Of a DNA stretch of 64,000 nucleotides, positions 58,364 to 64,000 are shown in pieces. A program made the position numbers and the translations under genes. Every line of letters begins with the position of its first letter. The stretch's first letter is position 1. A model generated the notes under the pieces. It worked only from the letters and a program-made list of their open reading frames with translations. It was not told the origin of the DNA and did no database searches. This DNA is from Chinchilla lanigera (lineage: Eukaryota; Chordata; Mammalia; Rodentia; Chinchillidae): assembly GCF_000276665.1 (NCBI RefSeq), contig NW_004955405.1, forward strand, positions 15,310,213-15,374,212, in the 5' to 3' direction.

Positions 58364-59567
58364 ATCACTTAAGGAAAGCCTTCACTGCAAGGTTTATTAT
58401 CCCCAACTCTGTCTGCCTATCTCATCTCCTTTTACAACGGAGTGCATCAAGATAAGAGTGACTAATTTTCAGGGTTTGCGAGGGTATTCAACTGGTAGTT
58501 TTCAAACCTCCTCTTCTCTACCTATATACACACAGGATAACTGAGAGAGTAGTACTACTGCCTTCTATTGCTTTATTGAAAGGAACAGTCAATGTTTAAT
58601 TGTTTGATCAATCTTAAATGCCTATATTTGTTTAACTGAGTAACCAGTTTGAAGATAGCAATATGTAACACGATAACTATTGTTAATTTCCTATCACCTT
58701 GTCTGAAACTCTGTATTGCTTCTATTGTTTGGGTGTTGTTTTGTTTATGTCTGTTTGTTTGTCAATGTGTTTTCGTTCTTTATCTTTAAAAATAAAAATA
58801 AATAAATAAATAAAAATAAAACCTCCTATTCTAGACCCTACTAGAGTGATGCCTAGACAAGTCTACTGGAATCCTCACAGTTAGCACCTATCTCTTCCAT
58901 TTTTAAATATGCAATTTTTTCCTTGCTGAAATTAGTAGTTTTTCACACTCTACAGATGTCTTAGTATATTCATTCATTTGGTTCTTCATATGTGATTCTT
59001 TGGTTTTTCTAGCCTTCTTTTTTCATATACACCCTACTCAATATTGATGTAAAGCCAAGGAAGATTGTAATGACATTGATAACAGTCTTTCAAAAAGAAA
59101 CCAGTATGCATTAACAAGGTAAACCAGTGTTCAATATCTACATAAGCTTGGCCCTGTCTGATTTCAATGGGAGCCTCAAGTGTGCTGTCTTCTAATCAAA
59201 GCTATGCACAATGCAAAGTAATTAGCATATTTAAATAAACTAAATTTTCATCACTTTTCCATAAACTTTATGGTGATAGAACTCCAGCCCACTCCAGGAA
59301 GCCTCATCAATTTCAGCCACTTCATGGCCCTAAGGCTAACAATTTCTTGGGGTTTCACCACCCCTATACCTCCATAATTAAAGGTTGATTATTACTAGTT
59401 TGTATGCTCCTTCTTACATTTCTCCATCCTTTTTTTCAGTGTATCCTCGTAACTAAACAGTAAAAAAACTGCTAATAATGCATGCTTTATAATGTAGTCT
59501 TTTGAACGATAGTCTATAAATTAAAATCGTTGCCATTTTAAGTCCAAAGAAGACCAGTCATTTATAT
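58364..59567. other. Noncoding, nothing recognised apart from simple repeat
   Basis: AT-rich, with the TAAA repeat at 58784-58822; no gene or transposon end recognised. Confidence 0.5.
58784..58822. repeat. (TAAA)n repeat
   Basis: Successive AATAAATAAATAAA units. Confidence 0.9.
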
Positions 59568-59695
59568 ATTCATTCAACAAATATTTATATATTGGGCTCA
59601 CTTGAGACACTGGAAATACAGCAGTGAACAAGAAAGACAAGCTTCTTGAATTTATTGAACTTATGTTCTAGTGAGGTGGGGCAAATGATGAGTAA
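59568..59695 (-). repeat. L2-type LINE 3' end
   Basis: CATTCAACAAATATTTATAT, CACTGGAAATACAGCAGTGA and GAACTTATGTTCTAGTGAGG are in the order of the reverse complement of the L2 3' end. Confidence 0.65.
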
Positions 59696-60529
59696 CAAGA
59701 TAATTTCCAATGCTGGTAAATAAAACAGCTATTTGAAAAAAATGAGGCAAAGAGCCAATTTGTTTTTGTTTTTGGTAATTCTGAAGACTAAACTCTAGAA
59801 TCAAGTTGTTGGCAGAGTTGACCAGGGGGCTGCAAATGAAGGATCATCTTCAGGCCTCTCCCTGGCTTGTAGATGGTCACCTCCTCCCTCTACATGTGTG
59901 TTAATGTCCAAATTTCCCAGTTTAATAAGGACACCCATCAAATTAGGGCCCACTATAATGACCTCATTTTAATTTTACTATCTCTGAAAAGACCTGATAA
60001 CCAAATAAAGTCACAGTACAAGATGCTCCAGGTTAGAGATTTAGCATATGAATTTTAGGGTGGCATAAGTCAACCCAAAATACTAGAGTTGAGCAAATAA
60101 GTAAATAATTGTAGACAATGGGAGTGAGGTTTCTCATTACCAAAGAAAATGTCATGAATAAACAAATGGAGAAGGCTAGAACGAACACTTGGTTCTGGAT
60201 AGGATCAGAAATGTCAGTACAAATTCATGTTGTTAGATAGATAAGGAATAAATGGATGACATACAGATACATATATATGATACATATGACACATACATGT
60301 GTGTGTTAATAGACATACATCCACTTCCTAGCTTCGTCCACTGACACAACCTAGAAGCAGTCACATGTCAGTAGCAGCAAGCATACCTAACATACTAATC
60401 TTAGTTTCTAAATATCACCTGCCAATTTAAAAAAGGAAAAATACAAAATGAGTCCATCAACTTGTGCTGGAAAGGAAGGGACTTGGATAAAATCAACAAA
60501 GAGAGATGGAGGCATGTCAACAAGACACA

Positions 60530-60688
60530 GCAACCAGGCATAGTTGCACACACCTGTTATCCCAGTACTCAGGAGGCTGAGGCAGGAGGATTGCTGCAAG
60601 TTCGAGGCCAGTGTGGACTACAAAGTGAGTTCAAAGCCAGCCTGAACTGCATAGTGAGACCCTGTCTCAAAAAGACAAAAAAAAAGGG
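60530..60688 (+). repeat. B1 SINE with internal duplication
   Basis: AACCAGGCATAGTTGCACAC to GAGACCCTGTCTCAAAAAG. Confidence 0.88.
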
Positions 60689-61303
60689 CACAGCAGCCAA
60701 ACTAAAACATCTGAAGCAATTTCAGCAACAAAATACTGATACTATTAAGATGTTCATGCAAATAAATATCCATAGTTCTATAATGATATAAAAATTCTGT
60801 CCCTTTGCTTGTAGCCTAGACTGAATTGTTCATTTTTAAAGGAAAGAATATTGAAAGGGGAAAATGTTATTAAACTCATTAACATATTAAATACCAAACT
60901 ATTAAAAATATATTACTAAACTTAGAAAAACTTCACAAATACCCCCTTAACTAAGTAATCAAGACTAACATCATGTGATATAAAGCAGGCTGATATCAAG
61001 TACTGTACTGTGACTGGGTAAAAAAAACATTTTACTAATCAAATACAAATATATAGATTAATCACATTATAATGGAATAGTAGAATACAGAAATTAAAAG
61101 AATTAATTTATTGACTAGGAGGATTTTTTCACCATGTAAGGAGAAGTTGCAACATAAATTCAAAAAAAATAGAATGTGGCTCTGTACCTTTTGCCAATAT
61201 TAGTCATTTGATCAAGTCTGCAATATTCTAACTCTGAAAAATCAAATTGTGATTCTTACAATTTGAAAGGTTAGTTCTTAAAGCTGGAAGAAGCAAACAG
61301 CAG

Positions 61304-61664
61304 TGTCTTAGTTACTTTTCTCTCATTTCTGAGACAAAATACCTGACGCCCACAATTAAGGAAGGACAGGTTTATTCAGCTCACAGTTTGTGGAGGTTTC
61401 AGTCCATAATCAGCTGGCTCCAAGGCAGGGTGGCAGGATGGGGGACAACAGTTCACAGCAGCAGAAAACAGAAAAGGCAACAAGAGCAAAAGGGTGGGGA
61501 GAAGCAAGCCTCTTTTCCTCCCTTATGCGTGGGGCTATCCACTGGCTCAGTGTTGGTGCCCTCCTCTTCCACAAGCTCAGGATGTTTACAAAGTAAGGAC
61601 TCCGGCCCCCTGTTGAGTTAAACTTCTAAACTACTCAAGTTGGCACAATGAATCAACCATTACA
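61304..61664 (-). mobile_element. MaLR-type LTR, minus strand (left part clear)
   Basis: Plus-strand start TGTCTTAGTTACTTTTCTC is the reverse of the 3' end of the 18929 and 63177 LTRs, followed by the reverse of the polyadenylation region. The end near 61664 (CCATTACA) is approximate and no target duplication is clear. Confidence 0.7.
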
Positions 61665-61781
61665 AACAATAAAATTAGGTTTGTGCTAGTTATAATGCTG
61701 AGTGAATTTGAAAATTTAGAGGAAACTAGAGATAAAATGTATAAATAAAGCCAAGTTACTAACAACAATAACAATTCCTTT

Positions 61782-61966
61782 TTTGTCAGTAGTACTGGAG
61801 ATTGAATCCAAGAGCTTCCCACTGAACTATCCCCAGCTCCTTTCATTTTTTGTTTTGAGACAGGGCCTTGCTAAGTTGTCCAGGCTGAGTTTGAACTTCC
61901 AGTCCTCCTGCCCCAGCCTTCCTGAGTTCTGCAGTTATAATCCTACACCATCATGCCTGGCTACTA
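61782..61966 (-). repeat. B1-ID dimeric SINE
   Basis: Reverse ID part (CTGGAGATTGAATCCAAGAG, ACTATCCCCAGCTCC), linker, reverse B1 ending CATCATGCCTGGCT. Confidence 0.7.
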
Positions 61967-61967
61967 A

Positions 61968-62190
61968 CATTTACTAAATGTCTCTTCTATGATAGATATG
62001 GTTCTGAAGAGTTTTATAAATACTAACTCATTTAATCTTAATGACAATCCTATGGTACACACTATATTGTAGAGGAAGAAACTATAGTTCAAATCCATCC
62101 AGAATCAGTCCTCAGGCCGCACAGCCCAGCAGTGGTAGAACCAGACTTTCTACAGGCAGCCTACTGTTCAATTCTGAGTCTATAATCTTG
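61968..62190 (+). repeat. MIR SINE
   Basis: AACTCATTTAATCTTAATGA, ATTGTAGAGGAAGAAACTAT and GCAGTGGTAGAACCAGACTT occur in MIR order. Confidence 0.7.
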
Positions 62191-62869
62191 TCTTCTCCAG
62201 TTACATGAATATGGAGTAGTCCTAGAGTCTAAGGAATTCATTTCGAGAGAGACAGGTGTGTAAACAAGCCGTTATAACTCAACTTAAAGGCTTAACATGA
62301 AAAGGCATCTGAGGAGATTTCACGGAGTGACACTGTACAAACAAGGCTTGAGTGGGAAGAAGCATATGTTTTCTGACTGTAGAACAGGCATCCCTACCAC
62401 GAGAACAGCCATAGGGCAGAAGCTGGGTTTAATTGTTCAAAGTGAGAGTTCAGAACTGCTCAAATGATAATGTCCACCTTTGCCTGGCCGTGGATTTCAC
62501 TACAGAAAAAGTCAAGCAGAGCCATCAGGAAATACTGTAGATCCGGGTACTGCATACTTGTCAGTTTAGTTTGGGCCTGTTCATTCTCACTACTTTCAAG
62601 TGTCAAAATGTAAAACTGTTAAAAGTATCATTTCTTAGTAATGGACAAACACTTTTATATAGTCTCATACAATTAGGACTCAGGTTATAACCTGCGTTCA
62701 CGGGTCATGAACCAGGTTAAATCTATTTTCTGATATCTTATGAACAACGTTTTTAGAAACAATTTTGGAAAATATGTTATAAAAATTCAGAAGACAGTAA
62801 CTAAAACAGTAGTGGCTAAGGCCACAAACCCTCTAGACTAGTGTGTGTTGGGCTAAGTTGTGTATATAT

Positions 62870-63000
62870 TTCAGCTGTCCCAACAACCCTGCCAAGGCCA
62901 TCAACATCGCTACTGTGTGATGCGATAACTACAGTACAGAGAGGCTAAGTAACTTACACAGAGCTGTGATCTAGTAATTGATAGGCTCAGGATTCATTAA
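62870..63000 (+). repeat. MIR SINE fragment
   Basis: CAACAACCCTGCCAAGGCC then ACAGAGAGGCTAAGTAACTT matches the MIR core. Confidence 0.6.
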
Positions 63001-63176
63001 AATCCAGTGGTCCCAGTCTGAATAGAAAAGAGTGATGGTATTTGATTTTTAATTCATTTTTTACTTCAGCACACGGTCTAGTGTGGCCTAGATTAGTAAT
63101 CGCAAACTCAAGCATCTATACAGGCCAGGCCAGAAGCATACTGTGAAGTCAACCAGGTGTACAGGACATAGGAGAG

Positions 63177-63525
63177 TGTCATGGTTTGTGTCTGTGTGTC
63201 CCCCCAAAGCCTCATGAGGTCATGCGGCAGGCTTTTAGAGTTTGATTGATTATGGGTGTGAGAGCTGCACCCGCCCTGGGGTGGATAGTTTGCATATGTA
63301 AGGGAGAGGAAGAGGCTGCTTGAGGCCATTCCTGGCTTTTGTGCTTGTTGCTTTGCTGTGTTCTGCCGCCATGAGCTGTAGCCCTCTGCCATGTGCCACT
63401 CTGCCTTGTAACCTGCCAAGTATGGACTGACACCTCCACAAACTGTAAACGAAATAAACCCCTCCTTCCTCAATTTTGGGCGTCAGGTATTTTGTCCCAG
63501 CAACGAGAGAAAAGTAACCAAGACA
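63177..63525 (+). mobile_element. Solo MaLR-type LTR (349 bp)
   Basis: Same family as 18929-19271, TG...CA ends; flanks GAGAG and GGGAG differ by one base. Sequence similarity to the 18.9-kb copy is high across the whole length. Confidence 0.82.
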
Positions 63526-64000
63526 GGGAGTAGCAGGTATTCTGAATAACAGGAGATCACAGGCCTCTTTAAAGAAGGCTTGTATCCGAAGCTACTCTTC
63601 AGATCCAATCAGTTATGATCACAGGATTAGTATTCTCAAATTGTCCAATTTTTTAAAAGATCTGGAAAAACCAGATCTTTACGTGAAACCTTTCAGTTTG
63701 GTAGAAAGAGTACATAAAATGAGGTCAATTCTCATTTCATTTATAGCAGCTGTGGAGCCTCTAACAGAAGAAAGAATATGTGATTCAGGAAAATAATTTA
63801 AGCGGCAAGTAGAGATATAGGTATGTTTTGCATGCACACACCAAGGAAGGTCAGTGAGGCTGCCCACAGCAAAAGAAAATAAAGAGGACAGAGAGTCCAG
63901 CATTTAAAGACAGCACAGGAAGAGCCTGGAAGACACACCAGGAGGAGGGACTGTGGAAGAAATTGGTACCTACATCACCAAAGGAAGACGGGAATCAGTG
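63526..64000. other. Noncoding right edge
   Basis: No coding or repeat feature recognised. Confidence 0.5.

Noticed and set aside
1..64000. CRISPR arrays, phage or bacterial gene clusters
   Set aside because: No regularly spaced direct repeats with unique spacers; composition, introns and repeats are those of a mammal.

Overview
The window is mammalian nuclear DNA, most likely from a non-murid rodent. It contains B1 (7SL-derived) SINEs with the internal duplication, many ID-type (tRNA-derived) SINEs, B1-ID dimers, MaLR LTRs and L1 fragments, and no recognisable B2. The ID copies share an unusual GGTACC-containing 3' end, which suggests a lineage-specific subfamily. I cannot name the species; a hystricomorph-like rodent is only a guess. 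Two protein-coding genes are recognised, both on the minus strand, in the same order as human 12q21: NAP1L1 upstream (right) and PHLDA1 downstream (left). || Layout. 1-6.5 kb: PHLDA1 downstream flank and possibly the end of its 3' UTR, with old MIR/MER5A-type repeats and young ID SINEs. 6.5-9.42 kb: probable PHLDA1 3' UTR. 9.42-9.77 kb: short intron just past the stop codon. 9.79-11.09 kb: the PHLDA1 coding exon in a CpG island, broken by a 100-N placeholder gap in the PQ/PH-repeat region. 11.1-11.5 kb: PHLDA1 promoter. 11.5-19.3 kb: intergenic, with a few SINEs, an L1 3' end and a solo MaLR LTR. 19.3-24.6 kb: SINE-free AT-rich stretch holding the NAP1L1 3' UTR of unknown extent and a pogo/Tigger-like element. 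24.6-45.3 kb: fourteen NAP1L1 coding exons, all with GT-AG introns, encoding a complete 391-residue protein. 45.3-54.9 kb: 5' intron(s). 54.1-55.1 kb: NAP1L1 CpG-island promoter with a 475-N gap. 55.2-64 kb: upstream flank rich in MaLR elements. || The genes are not an operon. NAP1L1 is a histone chaperone; PHLDA1 is an inducible PH-like adaptor implicated in apoptosis and growth-factor signalling. I see no CRISPR array, functional tRNA/rRNA gene or new multi-gene system. || Items most worth a second look: (1) a 98-bp segment of a MaLR internal region found 1.8 kb away in inverted orientation, 94/98 identical, splitting a B1 SINE; (2) a NAP1L1 promoter with two RFX X-boxes, a TATA-like box and a TOP-like pyrimidine start; (3) a 24-nt fragment resembling the U6 snRNA 5' end between direct repeats that also flank an ID SINE; (4) a poly(A)-only insertion with target-site duplication; (5) a PHLDA1 gap whose placeholder length artificially shifts the reading frame.
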